A program made the translations under genes and the position numbers. The notes beneath the pieces were generated by a model. That model made no database searches and was not told where the DNA came from. It saw only the letters and a list, made by a program, of their open reading frames with translations. A stretch of 64,000 bases of DNA from Isoetes taiwanensis (Eukaryota > Streptophyta > Lycopodiopsida > Isoetales > Isoetaceae), in the NCBI GenBank assembly GCA_021234155.1, contig JAJEKV010000010.1, forward strand, positions 17,577,418 through 17,641,417, written 5' to 3'. Shown here in pieces: positions 1-11,213 of this stretch (its first letter is position 1; the number at the start of each line of letters is the position of its first letter).

Positions 1-75
1 AGCATGCGTACATTGCAGACCATCAGCAGCGCATGTTTGATTTGTTGATGATCGAGCCGAAGCCTTCCGCATAGG

Positions 76-2323
76 GTGTTGTACAAGAGGCATCAACCAC
101 CCGGCAATATTACCGAGACCCGCGGATGCATCGCTTGGAGGAGCTGTATGATCCCCGGGAGCAAATTTCCGGGGTTCCGTCAGGTAGGAGAAATGCTGCA
201 GCTCACGGAGGAAGACATCCAACAGGGCCTTAGACACCTGGCTAATGGCAAAGCGAAGGACTTGCAGGGACTTCAAGCCGAGTTATTGAAATGGGGTGGG
301 CCAGCTTTTGCTAGGGCCTCGGCAAATGATTATTAACCAGGCCATAAGGGAGGGCCTCCCGGGAGAGTGGATGGTTAGCAAGGTCACCCCAATTCATAAG
401 ACAGGTAACAGGGATGATTCGGCGAACTACCGCATGATCATGGTGAGCCCATTACTCGCAAAGCTTTTAGCAGGTGTGGTGGAGAAGAAGTTAACTTCGG
501 TGGGCAATGGGAGGAAGTCGGAGTCGCGCAGGCCGGGCGGGGGGTTTAAGCGCCCACTCCACAATCGACCATATATTCACTCTCAGAATCCTTATGGAAG
601 CTACTCGCAATGCGCGGCGTGACCTGTACTGCTGTTTCGTAGATTTCAAGACGGCATATGATACGGTCCCTCGGGACCTGTTGTGGCAGCATTTGCAGGC
701 GCTGCATGCCCCACAGGACTTACAAAATGTCATCTATAGACTCTATGATGGGATATATGCTGCATTGCCTGCATCAGATCAGCGAGTTGCTAGCACCATA
801 GGGGTTAAACAGGGATGTCCGTTATCTCCAACGCTCTTTGGTCTCTACATTGACAAGTTGGAGACTTGGATGCAAGAACATGGGGGCGGTGGCCCACAGC
901 TACCAGAGGCATACAGTATAAGGCAATTGCTCTATGCAGATGATGTAGACTTGCTATCCCATACGCCCGGGGAGTATCAGCGGCATTTGGGCGCTCTTAG
1001 TGGGTTCTGTGACACAACAGGAATGACCCGGTGAACCCGCAGAAAACTAAGCTCCCCGGCAGTCCTCTCCTCGCAAAGATGATATCCCGATCTCTATTAC
1101 GGGAGAGGGCGGAAGGTGGATGTTGTAAGGACCTTCAAGTATCCGGGAATCGACTTTTGGCGCTAGCATGTTATGGGATGACTTGTGTGGAAAGACGGGT
1201 CAGCCAGGGATGGAAAGCCCCAGATGCTATGCGAGAATAGCCACTACTGAGAATAGACCTATGTGGATGGGGCACGTAGAGCACACTGCTCGCAGCACTT
1301 TCGTTGAACCAAGTATTGTTGTATGGGGTAGAGGTCCGGGGTCCAAAGAATTAGCAAGAACACACAGGATAAGCTAGAGAGGGTGCAAAAGGCCTTCTTA
1401 ACATACGCCTAGGTATCAAGGACACGATGCCTTATCAGATTTTGCTATATGAGATCGGTTCGCCCCCTGCAACATTCCGCTATCTGCGCAGACATCTTGC
1501 ATATTTCCACAAGGTCACCAAAGATGGATGCACAACGTCTTCCCCGAGGGCTTTGTTATTGGCACAAGAGCCACAACGACCGAAGAGGGTATGGCGGGGA
1601 GCACTCGCCGGGGGTGGTTCGCAACGTGGTCTATAGACTACCGCCAGATTGTGGCTATGCCTCGATGCCCGGGACAGGCCGCACACTCAATGAGCGCTTT
1701 GCCACCACTGTGGGATGCAACCACTGCGTGCAAAGCCTAAAACGAGCACTACCACACGCAAGTTAATCCAACACCGGAACATGGCCCACACCAAGACTTG
1801 AAAGCGATATATCTATGAAGAAACGGAGAGCTATTGCCTCCGTGAGGACGGGTCCCATCATCTCGCAATTGAAACAGTCGTTGGACTACGATGGAGGGCG
1901 AGAATCCCCGCATGAGAGAATATGCCGGTGTTGCCACATGCGGACGATGAGAGGATGAGCACCATGCTCGCAAAGAGTGTCCCGCATATACGCATATCCC
2001 GAGCAACACATGCCGATCTTAGATGCTCGAGGCACCGCAGCATCAATTGCCGGCATCGCCAATGGTTGCACGCCTCGCATCCTACATTTTGCAAGTCTCT
2101 ACCAGTTAGAGAATCCCTTTACAGACAAGGGATCTCAGAGCCTACTACCGTGGTTTTTCCTCCCATGTGGGGGTTTTTCATCCCAAGTAGGGACACATTG
2201 TACAAGAGCATTTGTCTTTTTGGTGTGGTTTTATCTGCTTTGTGTACTGCATGTACCGTCTCATAGGTCAAGTTTGGCCTCCGCGGACGTTAAAATATAC
2301 TTCCTTCCTTCCTTCCTTTTATG
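76..2323 (+). mobile_element. Degenerate non-LTR retrotransposon (LINE), 3' part
   Basis: Pieces of one reverse transcriptase lie in order but in different frames. First comes an N-terminal RT stretch (about 190-500; residues like WMVSKVTPIHKTGNRDDSANYR), then the palm at 507-1034, then a C-terminal stretch (about 1310-1640; DKLERVQKAF and FHKVTK-like). A Cys/His-rich end follows at about 1920-2110. The element ends at 2300-2318 in a short TTCC repeat rather than poly-A, after a segment (about 2150-2299) shared with the fragment at 53940-54348 on the other strand. Microsatellite tails occur in RTE-like LINEs, but the clade is not established here. Frameshifts and stops make it inactive. The left end lies at or beyond the window edge. 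Confidence 0.85.
507..1034 (+). pseudogene. Reverse transcriptase palm fragment of the LINE
   Basis: This is the longest open piece of the LINE, about 175 codons. It carries the standard non-LTR RT blocks: FVDFKTAYDTVP (about 634-672, the first catalytic Asp), GVKQGCPLSPTLF (about 802-840), and LLYADDVDLLS with the YADD metal-binding pair at 933-944. The fingers region lies upstream in another frame (296-622) and the thumb downstream in others (from 1031). The open stretch therefore looks like a survivor of decay, not a gene of its own. The first codons before the RT homology are not meaningful. Confidence 0.85.
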
Positions 2324-2402
2324 ACAATTATGCTGCTATAGGCATTGGAGAGATTATCAAAAGCCATCAGCCATCAACCAACAAAAACACAGATCGCTTC
2401 TA

Positions 2403-3430
2403 GGTTTTGGGTTCCGGAGTGGTCTGAATCATTGAGTTTTGGCTTGATGGATCAAGGGTTTCAATTCCCCCACCGATTCTCTGTGACGGGCCTGGCCAGT
2501 TAGCCTCTCGGTAACTGGAGATCCCATCGATCTCTACCGTTGGATCTATTTACTCTTGGAACTCAGAAAATTGATACATGCATACTTAGGTAAAGAATTT
2601 AATCTTTATACATGCTCAAAGGTCCCAAAAATTATACTTGCCATTGCTCAGCGAAAACCCCACACCACAACCAAAGTTTTAAAATAATTATAGCTTCAAG
2701 CCCATATCTACTTACTTAAATTGTGTTGGGGGGGTGTGTCCTCCGTTTTCCGGCCGCCGGTGGACATCGAAATCCGGCCAAAAAGCGAAATTTTGGGATC
2801 AGAAATTTGAAATCCGGCAAGAAAGAAACTTTCCCCCGTTATGCATTTTTTTTTCTGGTTGGAGTTTTATGTTTTTTAATGGCGGTTTACCCTAGCGTTA
2901 GGGTTTGAGCGGCCGTTTCTGGATGGTGCTGTAAAACATTTGCTCCCAGAATAGTTCTTGGTAGGCACGCAGCACAGCCTTGAGCCTTGGGCGAAACCTC
3001 TGCTGGACATTCCGTCCAAGATAAAATACAGCATTCTCTGTTGGCATCCCATCGCCAAAGCCAACCTCTAGCCCCAACTTTCCGCCACAGAGTTGGTGCT
3101 GTGCAAACTGGTCTGATAGGTATTTCGTTGATGGCAAGGTTTTGCATCTTATCTATATTTAAACGATTTGCATCTTATTTGGATTTGCAGTGTGCAGGAG
3201 GTTCAAGATTTCCATAGCTCATTCATTTGGTACAGAGCTTCAGTGCTTACTACTTTGGAGTACTTTCGCATAAGTACTCCGGCTTCCTTTCATATTTTCT
3301 TTCCGCTCAAAAAATGCTGAAAGCAGGTTAGTCAGGCAACAGCTCCAGGAACTTGGTCTGGCAAATATATTCATTTCTTTTATGCAATCTCTTCAAAGTT
3401 GCTTTTCTTATTTTTGGAATTTCTCTGCAA
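2403..3430. other. Gene-free stretch
   Basis: No open frame with coding character and no recognisable element was found. A short G/C-rich patch lies at about 2730-2780. A partial palindrome of telomere-like repeats (ccctagcgttaggg) lies at about 2890-2905. Confidence 0.5.
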
Positions 3431-3682
3431 GTGGATAGCAGATTCATGTTTTCTTGCTTGCTTGCATCTTGCTTGGACAATAATTGGTATGTGACATCTG
3501 CATTTGGACAGGATCAATAACAAGCATTTTTCTGTCTTTATTGTACAAGCAGGTAAGTGGATAGCAGATTCATGTTTTCTTGCTTGCTTGCATCTTGCTT
3601 GGACAATAATTGGTATGTGACATCTGCATTTGGACAGGATCAATAACAAGCGTTTTTCTGTCTTTATTGTACAAGCAGGTAA
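3431..3682. repeat. 126-bp tandem duplication, two copies
   Basis: Copy one is 3431-3556 and copy two is 3557-3682. I saw a single difference between them (caagcattttt versus caagcgttttt), so the duplication is recent. Open frames crossing it on the minus strand simply repeat the same peptide and are not evidence of a gene. Confidence 0.95.
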
Positions 3683-5969
3683 ATGGAGTTTAGATCCTGT
3701 TATTTGCCCTGAAGAAGGGAGTTTTCAAGCAGGGCAGTCGCTAAAATAGGAATGGAAGCAAAGGAAGCATAAGGCACATGGTTTTCCTTCTTGCTTGAAC
3801 CAAAGCAAGTTCGGCCTCCATTACTCAGGTCATCGCTTGGAGCAGAGCAGCAGTTGGGGCCCATCAATCTGGTCATTGCGGGTGCATTAGTCTGCTCAGA
3901 CTCATGGTATAACTATTATGGCCTTAACTCTTCCATTCTTTAAAGTTTCATTTTCCTATTTCAAAGTGCAACAAATCTGGTGGATATATGCATATCTCAG
4001 AAAAAACATGCAAAGGAATGAACTTATAGAATGCCCAAATTGCTACGGTCTGCTTCATTATGCATTTCTTTATTACAAATATATATACATATTGATCATT
4101 CTGCATGCTTGCATTGAATCTATGTCTATAATGCACTCTCCTCTCCTATCAGAAACAAGTAATAAATAGATGGCAGGATGCTTGAGATAAGTTCTATTAA
4201 AAGGTTTTAATAGGTTTTTGAAAAGGTTCTATTAAAAATTGTGATAGTTAACAGAAGAATGTTGTATAATTAGTTATGCACGCCTTGGCAAAATGAGGCT
4301 CTTCACCTAGCATGACGTTTTCCATAGAATGACTTTTGGTATATTTCAGAAGATGAGGTTGAATTGACGTACATTTGCATTCTGTCTTTGGTAGGATAGT
4401 GAAAATTAGTCTGTCTAATCTGCTTTGCGACGTGTATGGTGAAAAACAAAGGACTTCTATGAAGACCAGAGTCCAAAGAACTGCTTCAGAAAATGTACCA
4501 GGATCAGTTGTTACCAAATATGTAAATTGTGAGTTGTATAATTTTGTATTTCATATACCAATAATGAATGCAACCATTTTGTAACTACCTCGGCTCTATA
4601 AAGTAGATACAGGGAGAGTGCTCCTAGATGAGCATATGCTTCTAAATTGTTAACAAAAGCATGCTTATCAGGCGTCATACTCTCCAGTTTCATCTATTGA
4701 AAGAGCTGGAGAGCATAATTGCCATGTTCATTTTGTGCATAAGTACCAATCATAGCAGTCCACAATATCAAGTCTTTGTTTTTGTAGCAAACTGATTTTG
4801 GCAATTTTCTATGCTATAGGTCGAAGTAGCGGTTGTTAATGCTTAATGTTGAATTCAGGATTTACTAAGGATTAGAGGTATTTTCTTAATAATTCAGCTC
4901 ATAAGTTCAGCGGATTGCTTTTCAGGCCCTCCTTTGTACACATGGGTATCTAATATTTCTTAATAATTTAGCTGAAATTTCAGGGTATTTTATTTGCATC
5001 TTAGATGACGAGGCATAGTCAATGCTCCATGCAAATTGTTAGGGTACATTGCTGGTTGAATTTCTGTATCCATCTCTCAGCAGTCTATCGTGTTAATGTC
5101 GTGCATACAGACTGGTCGGCTCTTAACTAGAAGTAAATGAAAAGCAGTCTTTGATGCTTGCATGATGCCTTATTCTCAAGGGCAAGTATGCCCTGGGAAC
5201 CGACGTCCTTCAATTAAGCCTGATAACCAAGCTAATGCCAGCATGATACGAGGTGTTAAAATATATCCATGCATTTTGAGGAAAAAGCAATCCAGGATGT
5301 CTTAACGCTGAAGCTGTAAACCAGACGCTCCGTAATGCACTTTCTCTCAGGATATAGTTTAAAATCTTTTCTTCTGGAAGTTTAAGATATGCATGCTTAT
5401 GTGTATTATATAATGATAATCAACATCCGTTTCATTAGAAACATGGACATTTGATCTTACTTTACTTTTGTGACTTTTTGTGACGTAGCCAAACAATATT
5501 ATCCACGTATTGTGGTTAACCATTTTATATAAGTGATAGCTGTTTTGTTACTCTCTCTTATTTGGAAAGTGTTTTCAAGCATATCAATCCCTCATATACC
5601 TAAGAAACAATGAATGAATTTATAATGTGCCACTATGGATAATGCTGCATTTAGCTAAATCACATCTCAACTCTCACTGGCATTATCATTTACCATCTCA
5701 ATTCGTGAAATACCTCTAGATTTTCAGTTGTTACTATGCTCATCTTCATCATATATGCTGAAGTCACCATGGACTATCAGCGCATACGCTAATGAGCATG
5801 CATCCTTTCACTTATGTGCAATAATATTGGACATTATCATAACAAATGCATGCATTTAAGTATTTGGAACCAATATTATTAGTTGAAATTGACACATATT
5901 TGTGATGGACGATTAAAGAGATAGTTGGAGAGGTTATCACAAATCAAAAGTGACACACATCTACACGTA
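3683..5969. other. Gene-free AT-rich stretch
   Basis: Only short, uncharacteristic open frames are present. No transposon ends, tRNA or tandem array was recognised. Some of it may be the body of the Helitron-like element whose 3' ends lie at 6000 and 6192, but I could not find a 5' end. Confidence 0.4.
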
Positions 5970-5970
5970 T

Positions 5971-6000
5971 ACGAGGCAACGACGAGCACACGTTTACTAG
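5971..6000 (+). mobile_element. Helitron-type 3' terminus (degenerate copy)
   Basis: The sequence gaggcaacgacgagcacacgtttactag ends in CTAG. It matches the better preserved terminus 192 bp downstream, including GCACACGTTTACTAG. Its hairpin is eroded. The next base is A, whereas Helitrons normally insert 5' of T. Confidence 0.5.
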
Positions 6001-6162
6001 ATATGTCGGGCACACAAAGTTAATACATTGATAATACTGTTATTAGATAAATTCAATGAAAATAAATGTCTATTCTTGCAAACATCAACCTGCCCTGTGG
6101 TGTTGTCGGAAGTTGAACATATGGACGTTAAAGGCTAAGTACAGATACGAGCTAGGACATTA

Positions 6163-6192
6163 GCCCGGCAACGCCGGGCACACGTTTACTAG
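6163..6192 (+). mobile_element. Helitron-type 3' terminus with hairpin and CTAG|T
   Basis: A perfect 7-bp stem with a 3-nt loop (gcccggc-aac-gccgggc, 6163-6179) is followed 9 nt later by CTAG (6189-6192) and then T. A GC-rich hairpin about 10 nt before CTRR, with insertion before T, is the known signature of Helitron 3' ends. The same terminus occurs on the minus strand at 53548-53576. The element's body should lie upstream, but no RepHel coding sequence and no 5' TC end was recognised. Confidence 0.65.
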
Positions 6193-6193
6193 T

Positions 6194-8325
6194 ATAATAT
6201 TAATGGTATTAATAGTCAAATTTATTGAATAACAATCCACACCCTCCTACTCTCGCCTTTCTGAAGCTTGGCTACTCTCCGGAGCATCTCGCACTTCTGC
6301 TTACACCATTAACCACGGGGTTAGTCACACGGACTAAGTGGGGATCGGGGAATCTAGGACATGTCTAGCATTAATAATCACAAAGCGTTAACTTAGAACA
6401 ATAACGTAGCCTTACCGTAACCTCGCCACTGCAACCCAAGTAATTAATCCAACAAGCATAACCACAATGCATAATTATACCAAACATAGCCATTGCAACT
6501 TGATTCCAACATTAAAATCACATACACAATAACCAAGCAACCATAGCATCAACATTGCAACCAATATTCCTCTGGGTCTGAGCAAGGTCAACTCGGCTGA
6601 TCAGGCCAGTGACATAGAGGCGGGGTAACCACGTGTGTACACACCCATCCACGCTGCGTCCAGCATTGGAGGACCACTTAACTGTGCATGACGTTCCACC
6701 AAACGGTACCAACGCCCGATGTTCAAATATTACCATATACATAGCACTGTGCAAAACCGTGAGTCTAGACCATCGCACCTAGACTTCGGCCCCAGAGGTC
6801 TATGTCAAAGAATTACATAATTCACTATCATCATAAGACATGCTTTAACAAAGAAAAGTTCAACCATGACTCAATAATGTAATATGCAACCATCATTATT
6901 AAATAAAAGATAAACTTCTACCATCTTCCAAGATTCACTAACAACAAAGTTACCAGCTATATTTTAATACTTTAGTAATGGTTTAATCCCTAGCGTTATA
7001 ATCGTCATTATACTCACATTACCAGTTTTCCCATACACAACACTTGTACCTTGTATTTTTTTACCCTTCTTAATTTAACTACCAAAGGTTTTTTGAATTA
7101 TAATTAACTAGCTTGTTATATTACTCAAGTCGTAATTATGAATAACTTATAACCATTTAACATAAACCCTCCTTAACTTAGGCCTCAATCCTTAATAATT
7201 CACAAGCCCAACTCTTTGCTCCAACTAGCCTTAATATTTTAATTTAACTCTAACCTTAGCTTTAACCTTTAACCTTATTTATTACCTACTTACTAACAAT
7301 TAATTAATTGTTAACATCTTTACTTTTTTTTCTAACCTAAACCTAACTACGTTAACAGGGACGAACTCGGCTGCAGCTCCAAATTCCGGCCTCCAGGCCA
7401 TCGAATCCATGCCAAGAAGTCCTGTCCACTTCCGATTCTACTGCCAAAAGGGTTTCCAAGCCATTTCGGCCAGTTTGGGCCCTATTCCGGCAGTTCTGGA
7501 TCAATTTCTCGGCACCAAGATCATGATTTTGACAGCCAGATTCTAATCCAAATCTTCCTAATTCTGTATTATTTCTCCATTTCGACCTTCCTAAGGCCAA
7601 AATCGGCCCATTTCAGAGTGATCCACATGCTTTTACAGCATGCCAAATCGGCAAGATCATGCCGTTCTTCCAACAGCATACAAAAGAAATACTGCCGTCT
7701 TTGCCAGTTCTGGACTTATCACTTTAATTCTAATCCATTTTCATGTAACTTTTCATGATTTCTGATCATTACAGTTCATCAGGTTCATGCTATGCAAACG
7801 GCAGCATCATGCAAGAGAAACTTTTACAATTTTAACTGAATTCTGCCATACTTTTATCTTAATCCATCCCTCAGTTCTAATCTACTATTCCAATCATTTC
7901 TGGCATGATTTAAATGATCAGCTCCCTAGAAATCATTAAATCTATGATGCTTTTGCAAGCTTTTTATATGCAATCATAAAGTACTTACATATACAATCAT
8001 GCAAGTTAATTCATATCCATGCACTTACAATTTACTCTAAATCCATGCCAAGTTCCAGAACAATCCTACTGTATCAACACAATTTTACTACTCTAGAAAA
8101 CCCTAGGTGTAAGGCTTGATCCCCACCTGGAATCCCGCTTGCTTCTTCTGCGCTCCAACACGCTCTCAAAGCTCTGCACGCAATTCGCTCTGCAATCCCT
8201 CTGCAATCTATCTTTTTCCAAATGCTTTTCTCTGTACTTATATTTATTTTTAACCACCAGTATTCCGTCTGTATAATCTCTACATATACGACGTATTACT
8301 CTCAATATCCTAGGTCCGTTACATT
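6194..8325 (-). repeat. LTR-like repeat, probably solo or derived from a long-LTR element
   Basis: Read on the minus strand it starts with TGTAACGGACC (about 8325) and shares scattered blocks, in the same order, with the plus-strand segment at 29508-31490. That segment starts TGTAACGACCC. Shared blocks include gggatcaagcc near the start and, near the end, the segment around ccccacttagtcc...gactaacccc (6310-6345 and about 31450-31480). No gag or pol is visible. The 3' boundary is uncertain; 6193-6194, next to the Helitron end, is a guess. Confidence 0.4.
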
Positions 8326-8512
8326 CTCTGGCTCGCTTCTCTCTACTTCACATTTTGCTTTCTTGCCATGTGTATAGCCCATAGTTTGTCTTTTATTTCC
8401 AATGGTTCAGTTCAACGGTCCTAGATTTTTTATTTGAATAAACAAAGTATATACTGTGCTCAATTCGTTTGGTATAGCGGGAGGGTGTTTTGGCAATGGT
8501 TAAGGCTATGAT

Positions 8513-9222
8513 TGCCGTATTGTATTGTATTTAAAACAGTAGTTTTTGTCATGTGACAAGAGCTTAATTGATTGTTGTTATTCTGGGTGTTGTCTTTGGT
8601 TCTTGTATGGCATGTGCATGGCAAGTTTCCCAGAGGTCTAGAATTGGAAGCCCACGACCCTTTTGTGGGCAAGTTTTGTGCGGCAGACAGCTTGAAGGAA
8701 TCAGATGTGCATGGGCCAGATGCCTGGAAGAGGTACAGGCCACATATTCTGTGAAGCAGTGGGCAGAATGTGCAGAGCAGGGGCAACATGAATTGGATGA
8801 AGCAAGGTTTCCGGCCATGGCTTGACGGCAAGCTTAATGCTCTAGTTTTTTCTTTTTGTTTTGCGGAATGAGTTCAGAACTTGAAGGCAACCTGCGAGTT
8901 TCTTTGCCAGGAAGATTCTGGGGCTTTGGCGAGGCCACCGCGACCTAGAGGTTCAAATCCTCTGGCCCTGATGTCGAAAGTTTTTGTGCTTGCTTGGTTT
9001 TTTTTACGTAGGGCTGGGTCCGGATGATATGAATAGGATCCACTGCTAGCAACATGGCTATGAACGGCTATAGGTGCCCAGGAATATATGCACCAATAGC
9101 CCATGAGTATCTGTGGCATTCCTACAGTCCCATTGAGCACAGGCATGATGGCAACCATTGAGTGCTAATTTTTATTTTTATTTTGGGCCTTCTTTTGCGC
9201 TTCAACCATATGTTCGTTATCA
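8513..9222 (+). repeat. 0.7-kb direct repeat, copy 1
   Basis: Runs from cgtattgtattgtatt to ttcaaccatatgttcg and is collinear with 9302-10045 throughout, with many substitutions and small indels. It includes GAGGTTCAAATCCTC (about 8949-8963). That is a T-arm/B-box-like sequence, so an origin from a tRNA-related repeat is possible. There is no full tRNA fold and no convincing A box. Confidence 0.8.
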
Positions 9223-9301
9223 AAGGGTAAAAAGTGGCCTATTAAGGGGCAAAAAAGTGGGCCATTGAAGAGGAGTGGGTGAAAGAAGGGCACCCTCCCT
9301 T

Positions 9302-10045
9302 ATAATTATCGTATTGTATTGTATTCAAAACAGTAGTTTTTGCCACGTGAGAGGAGCTTAATTTACTGTTGCTATTTTGGGTGTTGTCTTTGGTTTTTGT
9401 ATGGCATGTGCATGGCAAGTTTTCCAGAGGTCCAGATTTGGAAGCCCACGACCATTTTGTGGGCAAGTTTTGTGCGGCAGACAGCTTGAAGGAATCAAAT
9501 GTGCATTAGCCAGATGCCTGGAAGAGGCACATACCACATATTGTGTGGAGTAGTGGGCAGAATGTGTAGTGTAGGGATAACATGAATCGAATGAAGCAGG
9601 GTTTCCGGCCATGGCTTGACGATAGGCTTAATGCTCGGGTTCTTTTTTTTTTTTTTTTTTTTTTTTTAATGTGTGTGGGATGAGTTCAGAACAGGAAGCC
9701 GGCCTGCAAGTTTCTTTGCTAGGAAGATTCCAGGGCTCTGGTGAGGCCACCACGACCTAGAGGTTCAAATTCTTCGGCCCTGATATCGGAAGTTTCTGTG
9801 TTTGCTTGGTTTCTTTTACGCGGGGTTGGGTCTTGATGCTATGAACAGAATCCGCTGCTAGCAACATGGCTATGAACGGTTGTAGATGCCAGGAGTATCT
9901 ACACCTGCAGCCCAGGAGTATCTGCAGCATTCCGACAGTCCCATTGAGCACAGGCGTGATGGAAACCATTGAGTGCAATGCCATCATTGAGTGCAAATTT
10001 TTTTTTTGGGCCCTTCTTTTGTGCTTCAACCATATGTTCGTTCTA
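9302..10045 (+). repeat. 0.7-kb direct repeat, copy 2
   Basis: Second copy of the repeat at 8513-9222. It contains a poly-T run of about 24 (9643-9667). Its B-box-like block is decayed (gaggttcaaattcttc). A third, partial copy of just that block lies at about 11602-11660. Open frames on either strand are shared between copies without conserving frame, so I see no gene. Confidence 0.8.
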
Positions 10046-10046
10046 G

Positions 10047-10626
10047 ACCATTGTGATTGGAAAGGAGGTTTCCTCTGAAAATTCTAATGGCCTTTGATTT
10101 GGAATATGATATGGAAAATTCCCCAAATCAAAGGTCCAAACATGAAGATGCAAAGAAACCCATAAAGATGTGAAATAATGAATAGTGAAATAATGAAACA
10201 AAGTGATTAGAATTGGACATTTGCACACAGAAAACGGTCTTACAATCTTTTTCAATTACTTCTTCAATGAAACTCAATAAACGTTATAAATTAATTCTCA
10301 ATCTAATATCTAAGTCCAACAAACAAACAAAGAATGTAGAAGCCAAAAACACTATTCATCTAACAATATATCTTACTCTAACTCAACTACACAACTAATC
10401 CAACCCATTCCCAACAATATTTCTCATCCAACGCATTCCCAAACAATATTTCTCACCAACCCAACTTACTCCCCAAGCCTCCTTTACTATTCATTATTTC
10501 ACATCTTTATGGGTTGCTTTGCATCTTTATGTTTGGAGCTTTGATTTGGAGAATATTCCATATTATATTCTAAATCAAAGGCCATTGGAATTTTCAGACG
10601 AAACCTCCTTACCAATCACAGTGGTG
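10047..10626. mobile_element. Foldback/MITE-like element with arms of about 145 bp
   Basis: The left arm, 10047-10190, is the inverted complement of about 10485-10626. Matching segments include tgtgattggNaaggaggtttc, aatggcctttgattt and cccataaagatgtgaaataatgaatag. The loop of about 300 bp has no coding sequence. It sits just past the end of repeat copy 2. The terminal bases read CCAYTGTGATTGG. A clear target duplication was not found. Confidence 0.75.
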
Positions 10627-10969
10627 TGGATCACTTTTGCCCTTTAATAGCCCACCTTAAGAACTAATAAAAATTGAGCTAAATGCATAGTCTATTGATG
10701 GGCACGTATGGTCCAATGAAGGGCAATTGTTGGTTCATTGGAGAGCTTTTGGTGGTCTATTGAATGGCATTTAGAGTTTATTGGTGTCAAAATTACCATA
10801 CAACTTAAAATCTTTATAGCAACCTTTTAGTTGTCGAACCGACTCGTTAGTATCAATTGAAAGCTAATTTTAAAATTTCATAATGTTATTTCAAAATATG
10901 AAATTAAAAAAAAAAATAAACCCATCATAATTAACTGGTTTATGGGCACCCTTCCCTAGCCTTAATCAC

Positions 10970-11051
10970 TGCCAAAACACTCTCGAAACAGGAGCCGTAT
11001 ATATCGGATGCCAAAACACTCTCGAAACAGGAGCGCCGTATATATCGGATG
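10970..11051. repeat. Tandem duplication of about 40 bp
   Basis: Two adjacent copies of gccaaaacactctcgaaaca plus the following ggagccgtatatatcggat (second copy has an extra gc). It lies near the right end of the composite TIR repeat. A further motif, acatgttatagccacg, occurs twice just downstream (about 11057 and 11099) and inverted at about 11150. Confidence 0.85.
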
Positions 11052-11213
11052 CCGACATGTTATAGCCACGAGCATATCCGTGGTATATCCGTGTCTTTGA
11101 CATGTTATAGCCACGCCTAAAAAAAATTACACGGTTTTTTGCCTAAGGCTGGCTATAACATGCCCACGTCCCACATTTACCGCGATGGAAACAGCCACCC
11201 GCTATACCAAACG

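Larger units (their letters stand above)
8465..11213. mobile_element. Composite repeat bounded by inverted CGTTTGGTATAGCGGG
   Basis: CGTTTGGTATAGCGGG at 8467-8482 recurs inverted at about 11196-11211. A second block, gtgttttggcaNtggttaaggc (about 8485-8506), recurs inverted at about 10957-10980. Between them lie two direct copies of a 0.7-kb repeat and a foldback element. No transposase was recognised and no clear target duplication is seen, so it may be a non-autonomous DNA transposon or a rearranged one. Confidence 0.45.

Noticed and set aside
2880-2910. Interstitial telomere repeat (ccctagcgttagggttt)
   Set aside because: Only about one unit in each orientation with a mismatch, not an array.
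3380-3649. 89-codon minus-strand frame with an internal repeat
   Set aside because: The repeat in the peptide is just the 126-bp DNA duplication read through; no coding character otherwise.
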